The notes: generated by a model not told the origin, from the sequence alone. Positions 6,659 to 14,451 are shown, numbered from the stretch's first letter. The stretch is DNA of 16,731 nucleotides from Flavobacterium sp. (GCA_019105125.1 JAHRWO010000346.1:1-16731), one strand, 5' to 3'. A program made the numbers and translations.

Positions 6659-9346
6659 ATGACTAGAAAAATACTTATTTTTTCATTATTTATTTTAGCA
6701 TCGGGATTTTCTTTTGCTCAAAATAAATTGTGGACTATTACTTCTGACGAAAAGTTAGGAGATTTAGAAAAAATGGAACGTGCTTCAACTCCATTTTCGT
6801 ATCAAATTATGAATTTGAATTTTGAAGCTTTCAAGCGCTCTTTAGTTGGCGCTCCTTTAGATACTGACAATGTTTTTTCAAATGTAGTGTTAGATTTTCC
6901 AAACTCTAAAGGTGAATTGTCAAAATTCAGAGTTTATGAAGCTCCAATCATGGAAAAAGGCCTAGCGGACAGATATCCTGATATTAAATCTTATTCGGCT
7001 ATAGGTATTGATAATCCTGCGGTAAAATTAAGATTTAGTGTTACGATTTTTGGATTACATGTTATGTCTTTATCAGGTGATGAAGGAACTTATTACATTG
7101 ATACCTACACAAAAGATTTAAACAATTACATTGTTTACAATAAAAAAAATCTGCAATCTGTAAGAACTTTTGGATGTAAAGTAGAAGAAGACCCTGAAGC
7201 AATTGTGGCTCAAAACAGATCACAATTTACTAATGAACCGTTAGCAAGTGATAGTAGATTTAGACAGTACAGATTAGCTATGGCGTGTACAGTAGAGTAT
7301 GCTTCGTTTCATGTTAATGCAGCTGGAGTGAGTACTGGTACAACTGAAGCAAAAAAGGCCGCTGTTTTGGCTGCTATGAATGTTACCATGACACGTGTTA
7401 ATGGTATTTATGAAAGAGATTTATCTCTGAGAATGAATTTTGTTTCAAATAATGATTTAATTATTTTTATCGATACAGATTCTTTTGATAATTTAAATGC
7501 AAGTAATCTACTTGCTCAAAGTCAAACAGTAATTACCAACACTATAGGTTCAGCTAATTTTGACATTGGTCATACTGTTAGTACCGGAGGTGGAGGAGTT
7601 GCAGGTCTTGGTGTAGTTTGTAATAGTTCTCAAAAAGCAAGAGGAATTACTGGTAGTTCATCGCCAGTAGGTGATGCTTATGATGTGGATTTCGTAGCAC
7701 ATGAAATGGGTCATCAATTTGGTGCTCCTCATACTTTTAGTTCAAATGATGACACAGCAGGAAATTGTGATTCGGGTAATGTTAATAACTCAACTGCAGT
7801 AGAACCTGGAAGTGGTTCAACAATTATGGCTTATGCAGGAATTTGCGAAGAAAATGTTCAGTCTAACTCAGATGCCTATTTTCATGCATCTAGTCTTCAG
7901 TCTATTGCAAATTTCATTGCTTCTACAAGTTGTGCATCTAGTGTTTTAAATAACAATAATCCACCTGTTATTTCTCCATTATCATCTTATATAATACCAA
8001 AAGGAACTGCTTTTGTTTTAACTGGAACTGCTACGGATTCAAATCCTAATGCATTAACGTATTGTTGGGAGCAAGTAGATGCTGTTCCAGGAACTAATTA
8101 TCCAACAACAATTCAGACCTCTGGGCCAGTTTATAGATCGTTAAGTCCATCAACTTCCAATAAAAGATATTTCCCAAATTTCCAAAGCGTTTTACAAGGT
8201 AATCTAACACCTACTTGGGAAGTAACTCCAGATGTTACAAGACAATTAAATTTTGCTTTAACTGTTAGAGACAACCAAACGCCACAAGGAGGTCAAACAG
8301 CAAGAGCTAACATGGCAGTTAATACAGTTGCCGCAGCAGGTCCATTTAAAGTTACAAGTCCAGCATTGAATGCATCATATAATACAGGTAGCACACAGAC
8401 CATTACTTGGGATGTAGCAGGGACTAATGGAAATGGTATAAATACTGCAAATGTTAACATATTATTGTCAACAGATAATGGTGCAACATTCACAACTTTA
8501 CTTGCAAATACTCCAAACGATGGAACTCAAGTTGTAACTATGCCATCTACTCCAGCAACAAATTGTAGAATCTTAATTGAGGCTGTAGGTAATATTTATT
8601 ATGCTGTTTCACCTAATTTTTCTATTGGATATACCATTACTACTTCTTGTAATACTTATACAATGAATACGCCTTTTACAATTCCTGATAATAATGGTTC
8701 GTTTACAGTAAGATCTTTAAATGTTCCTACAACTAATGCTATTACAGATGTAAATGTTGGGGTTAATATTAATCATACCTATATAGGGGATTTACAAGTT
8801 ATAGTGCAAGGGCCAATGACGCCTACAACATCTTCGACGTTGTTAAATTTACAATGTTCAGTTAATGATAACATTAATGCTACATTTGACGATCAAGGTT
8901 CAGCATTAGTATGTGTATCGCCAATATTAGGTAATGTTACACCAAATTCACCACTAAGTGTTTTTAATGGTTTAAATCCAAACGGAAACTGGCTTATAGG
9001 GGTTAGAGATTTAGGTGCTGGTGATATAGGGACTGTGACTTCATATACAATTACAATTTGCTCGCAAGTTGTAACGCTTACTTCAGATACTTTTGGATTG
9101 GAGAACTTCTCATTGTATCCAAACCCTAATAACGGAAACTTTAATATTCAATTTACTTCTAATACAGGTAATGAAATTAAAGTTAATGTTCATGATATTA
9201 GAGGAAGAGAGATTTTTAATAAATCATATAATAACAATGGATTGTTTAATGAAACATTACAACTAGATAACGTTCAATCTGGAGTATATCTTGTAACAGT
9301 TCAAGATGGTACTAGAAAAGAAGTGAAGAAAATTGTAATTCAATAA
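6659..9346 (+). CDS. Secreted reprolysin-type zinc metalloprotease with P-domain and T9SS sorting domain
   Basis: This 895-residue multidomain extracellular protease starts with a signal peptide (basic MTRK, hydrophobic core, SFAQ cleavage region near residue 21). A propeptide-like region follows to about 200. The catalytic domain (about 205-425) has the metzincin motif HEMGHQFGAPH at 348-358 (zinc His348, His352, His358; catalytic Glu349) and a Met-turn MAYAGIC at 390, as in reprolysin/M12B-like enzymes. After it come Ig/fibronectin-like beta regions (about 430-655, including WEVTPD and ITWDVAGTNGNG), then a proprotein-convertase P-domain (about 660-805, with GDLQV and NPNGNWLIGVRD). The last ~80 residues (LYPNPNNGNFNI to KKIVIQ) are a type A T9SS C-terminal sorting domain, so the protein should cross the outer membrane by T9SS. 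It is transcribed divergently from ribF and ends at a strong terminator. The substrate is unknown; a degradative role is likely. Confidence 0.93.
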   Translation: MTRKILIFSLFILASGFSFAQNKLWTITSDEKLGDLEKMERASTPFSYQIMNLNFEAFKRSLVGAPLDTDNVFSNVVLDFPNSKGELSKFRVYEAPIMEKGLADRYPDIKSYSAIGIDNPAVKLRFSVTIFGLHVMSLSGDEGTYYIDTYTKDLNNYIVYNKKNLQSVRTFGCKVEEDPEAIVAQNRSQFTNEPLASDSRFRQYRLAMACTVEYASFHVNAAGVSTGTTEAKKAAVLAAMNVTMTRVNGIYERDLSLRMNFVSNNDLIIFIDTDSFDNLNASNLLAQSQTVITNTIGSANFDIGHTVSTGGGGVAGLGVVCNSSQKARGITGSSSPVGDAYDVDFVAHEMGHQFGAPHTFSSNDDTAGNCDSGNVNNSTAVEPGSGSTIMAYAGICEENVQSNSDAYFHASSLQSIANFIASTSCASSVLNNNNPPVISPLSSYIIPKGTAFVLTGTATDSNPNALTYCWEQVDAVPGTNYPTTIQTSGPVYRSLSPSTSNKRYFPNFQSVLQGNLTPTWEVTPDVTRQLNFALTVRDNQTPQGGQTARANMAVNTVAAAGPFKVTSPALNASYNTGSTQTITWDVAGTNGNGINTANVNILLSTDNGATFTTLLANTPNDGTQVVTMPSTPATNCRILIEAVGNIYYAVSPNFSIGYTITTSCNTYTMNTPFTIPDNNGSFTVRSLNVPTTNAITDVNVGVNINHTYIGDLQVIVQGPMTPTTSSTLLNLQCSVNDNINATFDDQGSALVCVSPILGNVTPNSPLSVFNGLNPNGNWLIGVRDLGAGDIGTVTSYTITICSQVVTLTSDTFGLENFSLYPNPNNGNFNIQFTSNTGNEIKVNVHDIRGREIFNKSYNNNGLFNETLQLDNVQSGVYLVTVQDGTRKEVKKIVIQ

Positions 9347-9364
9347 GTTGAATTAGTATTTTAT

Positions 9365-9396
9365 AAAAAAGGGAAGCTTTAAGCTTCCCTTTTTTT
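9365..9396. terminator. Bidirectional terminator between the metalloprotease and pth
   Basis: GGGAAGC (9371-9377) pairs with GCTTCCC (9383-9389) and is flanked by A6 on one side and T7 on the other, so it works in both directions. It serves the convergent protease and pth genes and abuts the pth stop codon. Confidence 0.9.
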
Positions 9397-10012
9397 ATTT
9401 TCCATTATAAGTGTTCATGGTATTGTTTAATCCGGCTAGAGCAAATGATTTTACAATTTCTGAACTAATTTCTAAGCGTTCTTTCAGTTTTTCTTTTTCT
9501 TCTTCTGTCCATTCGCCTAAGACATAATCTACTTGTTGTCCTTTTTTAAAAGCATCGCTAATGCCAAATCTAAAACGAGGATATTCGGTTGAATTTAACA
9601 ATAATTGAATATTCTTTAGGCCGTTATGACCACCATCGCTTCCTTTGGTTTTAATTCGTATGGTTCCAAAAGCTAAATTCAAATCATCGGTAATAACCAA
9701 CATGTTTTCTTTTTCGATGTTTTCTTTTTCTAACCAATATTTTACGGCTTTCCCACTTAAGTTCATATAGGTGTTAGGCTTAAGTAATAATAAGGTTCTT
9801 CCTTTAATTTTTAGTTCGGCTATTTCACCTAGTTTTACGGTTTGAAAAGAAATTTTTTCCTTGTGAGCTAAATAGTCCAAAACTTTAAATCCGATATTGT
9901 GTCGTGTATTTGCATATTCTGAGCCAATATTTCCTAGCCCTACGATTAAGAATTTCTTCATGGGTAAACGCTCTTGTTTTTGTTTCTTAAATAGATTTGA
10001 TAGCCAATTCAT
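9395..10012 (-). CDS. pth: Peptidyl-tRNA hydrolase
   Basis: Pth releases tRNAs from peptidyl-tRNAs that drop off the ribosome. The conserved core starts at MKKFLIVGLGNIGSEY; signatures include NTRHNIGF (catalytic His), LLKPNTYMNLSGKAV, ITDDLNLAFGTIRIK and KGSDGGHNGLKNI. Three starts are possible: an upstream codon at 10030, the ATG at 10012 (MNWLSNLFKK extension, 205 residues) and the ATG at 9961 (188 residues, classical length). A -7 box sits at 10017-10024, so transcription should begin close to 10010; that makes the 10030 start unlikely and leaves either a leaderless start at 10012 or an internal start at 9961. I give the ATG at 10012 because, as I recall, related flavobacteria carry a similar short N-terminal extension, but 9961 is a serious alternative. 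Confidence 0.93.
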   Translation of the reverse strand: MNWLSNLFKKQKQERLPMKKFLIVGLGNIGSEYANTRHNIGFKVLDYLAHKEKISFQTVKLGEIAELKIKGRTLLLLKPNTYMNLSGKAVKYWLEKENIEKENMLVITDDLNLAFGTIRIKTKGSDGGHNGLKNIQLLLNSTEYPRFRFGISDAFKKGQQVDYVLGEWTEEEKEKLKERLEISSEIVKSFALAGLNNTMNTYNGK

Positions 10013-10016
10013 TTTG

Positions 10017-10024
10017 CAAAAGTA
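10017..10024 (-). promoter_or_regulatory. Predicted pth -7 box
   Basis: TACTTTTG on the minus strand matches TAnnTTTG and lies 4 bases before the ATG at 10012. It would place the transcript start at or just inside that codon. No firm -33 was seen. Confidence 0.45.
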
Positions 10025-10050
10025 AGTCAAAGTTTAGATACTTAAAAACA

Positions 10051-10079
10051 TAAAAAAAGCACCAGTAAAAACTGATGCT
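10051..10079 (-). terminator. Rho-independent terminator of the prs-rplY operon
   Basis: On the minus strand AGCATCAGT and ACTGGTGCT (10079-10071 and 10066-10058) form a 9-bp stem with one G-U pair and a 4-base loop, followed by T7. It is 27 bases after the rplY stop. Confidence 0.85.
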
Positions 10080-10105
10080 TCCTTTGTATAGATTTTGAAA
10101 AGAAA

Positions 10106-10711
10106 TTATTTTTTCTTTTTTGCTCCACCTTTTTCTGCTTTTGCTGCTTCTTGAGCTGCTTTCATTGCCGCACGAGAAATTCTCACTTGACAAACTACAG
10201 TGTTATCTGGGTGCATTAATTTGAAATTGTTAGTTTCAATTTTAGTTACATACAATTTGTTACCCATTTGTAATTCTGAAATGTTCGCTTCAACGAAGTC
10301 AGGTAAAAATTTTGGTAAAGCTTTTACTTTTAAACGACGTTGGTTTAAACGTAAAACACCTCCTAATAATACCCCTGGAGAAGTTCCTGTAACTTTAACT
10401 GGTACTTCCATGATGATTTCTTTGTCATCACTTAATTGGAAGAAGTCGATGTGTAAAATTTTGTCAGAAACTGGGTGAAACTGAATGTCTTGCATAATTA
10501 CATTGTAAGACGTTCCGTTTAACTCAACTACAACTGTGTGTGCGTTTGGAGTGTAAACCAAATCTTTAAATGCTCTTTCGTCTGCAACAAAATGAACTGG
10601 CTGATTTCCTCCGTAGATAACGCAAGGAACCATTCCAGCATCACGTACGGCTTTAGTTGCCTTTTTGCCTACGCTTTCTCTTTCTGATCCTTTAATCGTA
10701 ATTGATTTCAT
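10106..10711 (-). CDS. rplY: 50S ribosomal protein L25 (general stress protein CTC type)
   Basis: L25 of the long CTC/TL5 type binds 5S rRNA on the large subunit. The 201 residues cover an N-terminal L25 beta-barrel domain (1 to about 95: [29 protein letters not shown], given here in parts as [12 protein letters not shown] and [10 protein letters not shown], then [18 protein letters not shown]) and the C-terminal TL5 domain (about 96-180: [31 protein letters not shown]). The tail is Ala/Lys-rich and ends in KKKK, as in other Bacteroidota. It lies 47 bases downstream of prs with no promoter-like box between, so the two form an operon. A terminator follows. Confidence 0.95.
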   Translation of the reverse strand: MKSITIKGSERESVGKKATKAVRDAGMVPCVIYGGNQPVHFVADERAFKDLVYTPNAHTVVVELNGTSYNVIMQDIQFHPVSDKILHIDFFQLSDDKEIIMEVPVKVTGTSPGVLLGGVLRLNQRRLKVKALPKFLPDFVEANISELQMGNKLYVTKIETNNFKLMHPDNTVVCQVRISRAAMKAAQEAAKAEKGGAKKKK

Positions 10712-10758
10712 TGTAAAATATATATAATTAATAAATACTTATTAAAGTGGTTTCTTGA

Positions 10759-11700
10759 TTACATCAAAAATTTACCACTAATAGAGTTGTTGTTTTGAAC
10801 CATATGCATTACTTCTGCAAATAAAGGGGCACAACTTACAACTTTAATTTTCTTTGATTCTTTTCTTAACGGAATTGAATCGGTAACTATCAATTCTAAT
10901 AATTGAGAATTTTCTATTTTTTCATATGCTTCACCTGATAAAATAGGGTGCGTACATATTGCTCTTACGCTTAATGCTCCTTTTTCCATCATTACATCAG
11001 CTGCTTTTGCTAATGTGCCTCCGGTATCAATCATGTCGTCAACTAAGATAACATTTCGTCCTTTCACTTCTCCTATTAGCTCCATGGTGTCGATGACATT
11101 AGCTTTTTTTCTTTGCTTGTAGCACACCACAACATCTGATTCTAAAAATTTAGAATACGCATAAGCTCTTTTTGAACCTCCCATGTCTGGAGATGCGATA
11201 GTTAAATTCTCTAAATTTAAACTTCTCACATAAGGTAAAAAGATAGTAGAAGCAAATAAATGGTCTACTGGCTTTTCAAAGAACCCTTGAATTTGATCGG
11301 CATGTAAATCCATAGTCATAATTCGGGTTGCTCCAGCAGTTTCTAATAGTTTTGCTACCAATTTGGCTCCAATTGGCACTCTTGGCTTATCTTTTCTGTC
11401 TTGTCTTGCCCAACCGAAATAAGGAATTACCGCTGTAATATGACGAGCCGATGCTCTTTTTGCTGCATCAATCATCAATAATAATTCCATTAAATTATCC
11501 GAACTTGGGAAAGTGGAACAAACAAGGAATACGCGCAATCCTCTTATTGATTCTTCAAAAGAAGGCTGAAATTCGCCATCACTATATTTAGAGAACGTAA
11601 TCTTACCTAGCGGAACGCCATACTTTTCAGCAATTTGTTCGGCTAAATACACACTCTGAGAACATGCAAAAATTTTTGCTTCTGGTTCTTGATACAGCAT
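10759..11700 (-). CDS. prs: Ribose-phosphate pyrophosphokinase (PRPP synthetase)
   Basis: Prs transfers pyrophosphate from ATP to ribose 5-phosphate, making PRPP for purine, pyrimidine, NAD, His and Trp synthesis. The 313 residues match the class I enzyme. Visible motifs: FSKYSDGEFQPSFEESIRG (36-54), the ATP-binding region YFGWARQDRKDKPR (94-107), the metal-binding MDLHADQIQGFF (130-141), and the PRPP-binding loop ILVDDMIDTGGTL (218-230). The ATG at 11700 is preceded by a short AT-rich leader and a -7 box at 11752-11759. It is the promoter-proximal gene of a prs-rplY operon, an arrangement common in many bacteria, and it is transcribed away from the tRNA-Leu gene. Confidence 0.97.
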   Translation of the reverse strand: MLYQEPEAKIFACSQSVYLAEQIAEKYGVPLGKITFSKYSDGEFQPSFEESIRGLRVFLVCSTFPSSDNLMELLLMIDAAKRASARHITAVIPYFGWARQDRKDKPRVPIGAKLVAKLLETAGATRIMTMDLHADQIQGFFEKPVDHLFASTIFLPYVRSLNLENLTIASPDMGGSKRAYAYSKFLESDVVVCYKQRKKANVIDTMELIGEVKGRNVILVDDMIDTGGTLAKAADVMMEKGALSVRAICTHPILSGEAYEKIENSQLLELIVTDSIPLRKESKKIKVVSCAPLFAEVMHMVQNNNSISGKFLM

Positions 11701-11751
11701 GTTAATTTATTGTTTAGTAGTTAGTTAGTGTTGTGTCGTGTAAACGAGGTG

Positions 11752-11759
11752 CAAATTTA
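11752..11759 (-). promoter_or_regulatory. Predicted -7 box of the prs-rplY operon
   Basis: TAAATTTG on the minus strand matches TAnnTTTG, 51 bases upstream of the prs ATG. No strong -33 TTG at standard spacing. Confidence 0.45.
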
Positions 11760-11824
11760 GAAATAAAATCGAACTCTGAAAGCATATTTTTAACTATTTT
11801 TTTATGAATTGCAGAAATATTTTT

Positions 11825-11832
11825 TACATTTG
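11825..11832 (+). promoter_or_regulatory. Predicted tRNA-Leu -7 box
   Basis: TACATTTG matches TAnnTTTG, 34 bases before the tRNA 5' end. The -33 element is not evident (nearest TTG is only 13 bases upstream). Confidence 0.45.
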
Positions 11833-11866
11833 CACCCACTTAATGATACAATTATCATTTTTCATT

Positions 11867-11946
11867 GCCCGGATGGCGGAATTGGTAGACGCGCACGACT
11901 CAAACTCGTGTACTTAGGTGTGTGGGTTCGATTCCCACTCCGGGTA
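11867..11946 (+). tRNA. tRNA-Leu (anticodon CAA)
   Basis: The cloverleaf can be folded by eye. The acceptor stem is GCCCGGA (11867-11873) with TCCGGGT (11939-11945) and discriminator A at 11946. The D-arm contains GGTAGAC. The anticodon stem is CACGA/TCGTG around the loop CTCAAAC, giving anticodon CAA at 11901-11903. The variable region is 11 bases (11911-11921), as for a short class II tRNA, and the T-arm is GTGGG-TTCGATT-CCCAC (11922-11938). The 3' CCA is not encoded. The tRNA is the probable insertion target of the island that follows: a tyrosine recombinase gene lies 250 bases downstream in the same orientation. Confidence 0.95.
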
Positions 11947-11950
11947 CGAT
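11922..11950 (+). other. Probable attachment site (attL/attR core) at the 3' end of tRNA-Leu
   Basis: Tyrosine recombinases of this type commonly use the T-arm and 3' end of tRNA genes as core sites and leave the tRNA intact. The integrase gene directly downstream supports this, but the second copy of the core must lie beyond the window and none is found inside it. Exact core limits cannot be set. Confidence 0.5.
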
Positions 11951-11970
11951 TTTAACTATAAAATCATACA

Positions 11971-12006
11971 AAACCCCTTAAATCAGACGATTTAAGGGGT
12001 TTTTTC
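11971..12006 (+). terminator. Strong terminator downstream of tRNA-Leu
   Basis: A perfect 14-bp stem (AAACCCCTTAAATC at 11971-11984 with GATTTAAGGGGTTT at 11989-12002) and an AGAC loop are followed by T-rich sequence. It ends tRNA transcription and insulates the integrase. Confidence 0.9.
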
Positions 12007-12047
12007 ATTTTCAATCCCTCCAAATTATTCAAGAAATAGCATTCGCA

Positions 12048-12094
12048 AGGTGTCCAATTAGGTGACCTATTTTGAAAATCAAAAAAGGGTCCCC
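12048..12094. repeat. Short repeats between tRNA and integrase, candidate recombinase arm sites
   Basis: AGGTGTCC (12048-12055), AGGTGACC (12060-12067) and AGGGTCCCC (12086-12094) are related GC-rich octamers in an otherwise AT-rich 190-base gap (12007-12197). The second and third are followed by similar TATTTTGA and TAAAATGA. Their position next to the presumed att core suggests integrase or excisionase arm-type binding sites; this is inference. I see no gene and no convincing promoter in the rest of the gap. Confidence 0.4.
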
Positions 12095-12197
12095 TAAAAT
12101 GATGAAAAGCCCAATAAAATAAGGCTGTTCAATCATTAAACATCTTGACTAAATAATAAAGAATTAGTAAATTATTTAATCAAAAGGTTACCAGACT

Positions 12198-13454
12198 ATG
12201 AATGCAAAAATCTCTTCAACATTTATTTTGAAGTCCGCTAAAACGACTTCAAAAGGACTAATTCCAATTTACATGAGAGTTACTGTAGATGGAAAACGAT
12301 TCGAAATTTCTACACAAAAACAAGTAGAAAAATCCAAATGGTCAACTGAAATGCGCAAAATGAAAGGAAATTCAGAAGAAGCTCGTTCAGTGAATGAATA
12401 TCTAACATTGTTAAGCAATAAATTGTTTGAAGCTCAAAAACAACTACTTCTGGAGAATGAAGTAATCACATTTGAAACATTACGAAATAAATTATTTGGT
12501 AAAGAAGAAAAAGCAATCACCATTGTAAAGGTGTTTAAAGACCACAACGATAAAATGGATAAACTTATTGGAACTGAATATTCCTATAATACTTGGAAGA
12601 ATTTCAAAACCACTTTGTCTCATTTTGAAAAGTATCTTGTTGAGAGTTATAATGTTTCTGATGTTCCTGTTAAGAAAATAGATTTTGCAATGATGACCGG
12701 ATTTGATTTTTATCTTAGATCTACTTTGAAGTGTAACAACAATACGACTATTAAATATGTAAAAAGCGTCGGTAAAATCATCAATATCTGTCTTGATAAT
12801 GGTTGGATAGAAAAAGACCCACTATCTAACTACAAAGCCAAACTCAAAGTTGTAGAGAGAGAATATTTAACCGAGCATGAAATTGAAAGTATGTTGAACA
12901 AACAATTCGTGGTGCCAAGATTAGAACTTGTAAGAGACATTTTTGTTTTTAGTTGTTTTACAGGTTTAGCTTATGTGGATGTGCAGCAGCTTAAAAAGGA
13001 AAATATTAGTATTGGGATTGATGGTAGTAAATGGATTTTTAAAAATCGTCAAAAGACTGATATAGCTTCAAAAATTCCATTATTGCCAGTTGCGGAAATG
13101 ATTATTGATAAATATACGGATAATCCAGTATGTTTGAACACAGGCAGTATTCTCCCTATTCTCTCTAACCAAAAAATGAATGCCTATCTGAAAGAAATTG
13201 CGGATGTGTGCGGAATCAACAAAGAGTTAACTTTTCATATTGCACGACACACTTTTGCAACAACTGTAACATTGAGTAATGGTGTTCCAATCGAAACCGT
13301 AAGTAAAATGTTAGGACATACCAATCTAAAAACCACACAGCACTATGCCAAGATTTTAGACAAGAAAATTAGTGAGGATATGCTAATTTTGAAGGATAAA
13401 TTAAAAAATTTGCATAAACAGGAAAACATTGTAAATCAAAGCTTTACTTTATAG
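12198..13454 (+). CDS. Site-specific tyrosine recombinase (integrase), Bacteroidota IntDOT-like type
   Basis: This 418-residue integrase should insert and excise the island at the tRNA-Leu. An N-terminal arm-binding-like domain (about 1-100, with RVTVDGKRFEIST and KQVEKSKWS) is followed by a core-binding SAM-like domain (about 107-205) and a catalytic domain (about 222-400). Catalytic residues visible: HIARH with His347 and Arg350, LGHTN with His374, and the nucleophile Tyr383 in TTQHYAKI; Lys286 sits in the beta-hairpin RQKTD. The first catalytic Arg, normally in the CFTGLR segment, is Ala258 here (CFTGLAYVDVQQL). A missing Arg I is known from IntDOT of CTnDOT, so the enzyme is probably active. 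The ATG at 12198 has no obvious promoter. It reads away from the tRNA, and its stop is followed by a hairpin just before rteC. Confidence 0.95.
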   Translation: MNAKISSTFILKSAKTTSKGLIPIYMRVTVDGKRFEISTQKQVEKSKWSTEMRKMKGNSEEARSVNEYLTLLSNKLFEAQKQLLLENEVITFETLRNKLFGKEEKAITIVKVFKDHNDKMDKLIGTEYSYNTWKNFKTTLSHFEKYLVESYNVSDVPVKKIDFAMMTGFDFYLRSTLKCNNNTTIKYVKSVGKIINICLDNGWIEKDPLSNYKAKLKVVEREYLTEHEIESMLNKQFVVPRLELVRDIFVFSCFTGLAYVDVQQLKKENISIGIDGSKWIFKNRQKTDIASKIPLLPVAEMIIDKYTDNPVCLNTGSILPILSNQKMNAYLKEIADVCGINKELTFHIARHTFATTVTLSNGVPIETVSKMLGHTNLKTTQHYAKILDKKISEDMLILKDKLKNLHKQENIVNQSFTL

Positions 13455-13496
13455 GAAAACTTTTATAGTTTTAACAAAATTCTTGCAATATTATTA

Positions 13497-13539
13497 ATAG
13501 ATTTTAGTTTAATTTGACAAACTAAAATCTATTTTTTTT
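13497..13539 (+). terminator. Hairpin and U-tract directly abutting the rteC start codon
   Basis: ATAGATTTTAGTTT (13497-13510) and AAACTAAAATCTAT (13519-13532) form a perfect 14-bp stem with an 8-base loop, followed by T7 that runs straight into the ATG at 13540. It probably terminates the integrase transcript, but because it occupies the whole rteC leader it may also act as an attenuator or block translation start of rteC in read-through RNA. Confidence 0.75.
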
Positions 13540-14379
13540 ATGATAACAGCTATAAAAAACAACTCCCTATTAGATTTTGAAAACGAATTAAGTTTAATCC
13601 TTAACACCTATTCCGATGAGATAGAAAAAGCAAAAAAGATAATAATGTTTATTGAAGACATTTTAAAACAGCTTTCCGATTGGTTAAAGAATCATGCCTT
13701 TGAAACGGTACAAGATGAAATCACTTTTTTTAAAGAAGTAAAACCAAACATAGTCGCTAAACTTATATTTTACAAAGAGGTTTTATTGTTGATTGCTACC
13801 CAGCCGATTGACAAAAACAAAAAAGTAAAACATTTCGAGAAAAAACTGGATTCAATCAATCAATTTCATAGAAAGAATAGAGAATTTATTAAGTACATTA
13901 AAAGTCAATCAACTCAATTTGACGAATTATACTTCACTAGAAAAGAATACAAGGACTTAATTTTGAACGATTGTATTGTTATCAATCAAGATGCGAAACT
14001 TTGTACATCGCATGATTATTTATTAGCAAAAGTAATTGCATACGAATTGCTTGCTTTACATGTTGAAAATAGAATAGACAATTTAAATAAATCATGTTCA
14101 ATTATGAATATTCAATTCAATTCCAATCTACACTGGACAGCCAAAAAAGTAGATTTAATAGAACTCATATACGCCTTACACGAATCTAAAGTTTTCGATA
14201 ACGGTCAAGCCGACATCAAAGAGATTACCCATGTTTTTGAAAAAGCCTTTCAAATCGATTTAGGCGATAACATCACTAGAAGCTTCATTGATATCAAAAA
14301 CCGAAAATCGGATCAAACCCGATTTTTAAATCAATTGCAAGATGCATTGGAGACAAAAATCGAAAACGATTTAAACTAA
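13540..14379 (+). CDS. rteC: RteC-family regulatory protein
   Basis: This 279-residue protein matches the RteC family, named for the CTnDOT regulator that activates the excision operon in Bacteroides. Recognisable parts: an N-terminal helical region, DEITFFKEVKPNIVAKLIFYKEV (given as DEITFFKEVKP at 59-69 and LIFYKEV at 75-81), a central segment with FDELYFTRKEYKD, and the C-terminal WTAKKVDLIELIYALHES (from about 200) followed by a segment predicted to be helical, FENGQ-like FDNGQADIKEITHVFEKAF. RteC has a winged-helix C-terminal DNA-binding domain; this is consistent with the C-terminal part here. RteC genes typically sit between the integrase and an HTH gene in Bacteroidota mobile islands, exactly as here. 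It has no RBS space because of the upstream hairpin. Function in excision control is inferred from the family. Confidence 0.88.
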   Translation: MITAIKNNSLLDFENELSLILNTYSDEIEKAKKIIMFIEDILKQLSDWLKNHAFETVQDEITFFKEVKPNIVAKLIFYKEVLLLIATQPIDKNKKVKHFEKKLDSINQFHRKNREFIKYIKSQSTQFDELYFTRKEYKDLILNDCIVINQDAKLCTSHDYLLAKVIAYELLALHVENRIDNLNKSCSIMNIQFNSNLHWTAKKVDLIELIYALHESKVFDNGQADIKEITHVFEKAFQIDLGDNITRSFIDIKNRKSDQTRFLNQLQDALETKIENDLN

Positions 14380-14413
14380 AAACAACTAATTTTCCTCAAA
14401 AAGTATAAAAATC

Positions 14414-14451
14414 GTTCCCAAGTTGGTACCAACTTGGGAACTTTTCTTTTT
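14414..14451 (+). terminator. Perfect 28-bp palindrome with T-run after rteC
   Basis: GTTCCCAAGTTGGT (14414-14427) is followed directly by its exact reverse complement ACCAACTTGGGAAC (14428-14441) and then TTTTCTTTTTT. It works as a rho-independent terminator for rteC. As a perfect palindrome just upstream of the HTH gene it could also be a dimeric regulator site. Confidence 0.8.

Noticed and set aside
8293..8493. 66-codon minus-strand ORF inside the metalloprotease gene
   Set aside because: It is a shadow of the protease reading frame, with no promoter or recognisable motif.
9987..10193. 68-codon minus-strand ORF spanning the rplY end and pth start
   Set aside because: It runs out of frame through the Lys-rich rplY tail and the terminator; no domain is visible.
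10200..10478. 92-codon + strand ORF antisense to rplY
   Set aside because: It is a complementary-frame shadow of a conserved ribosomal protein gene.
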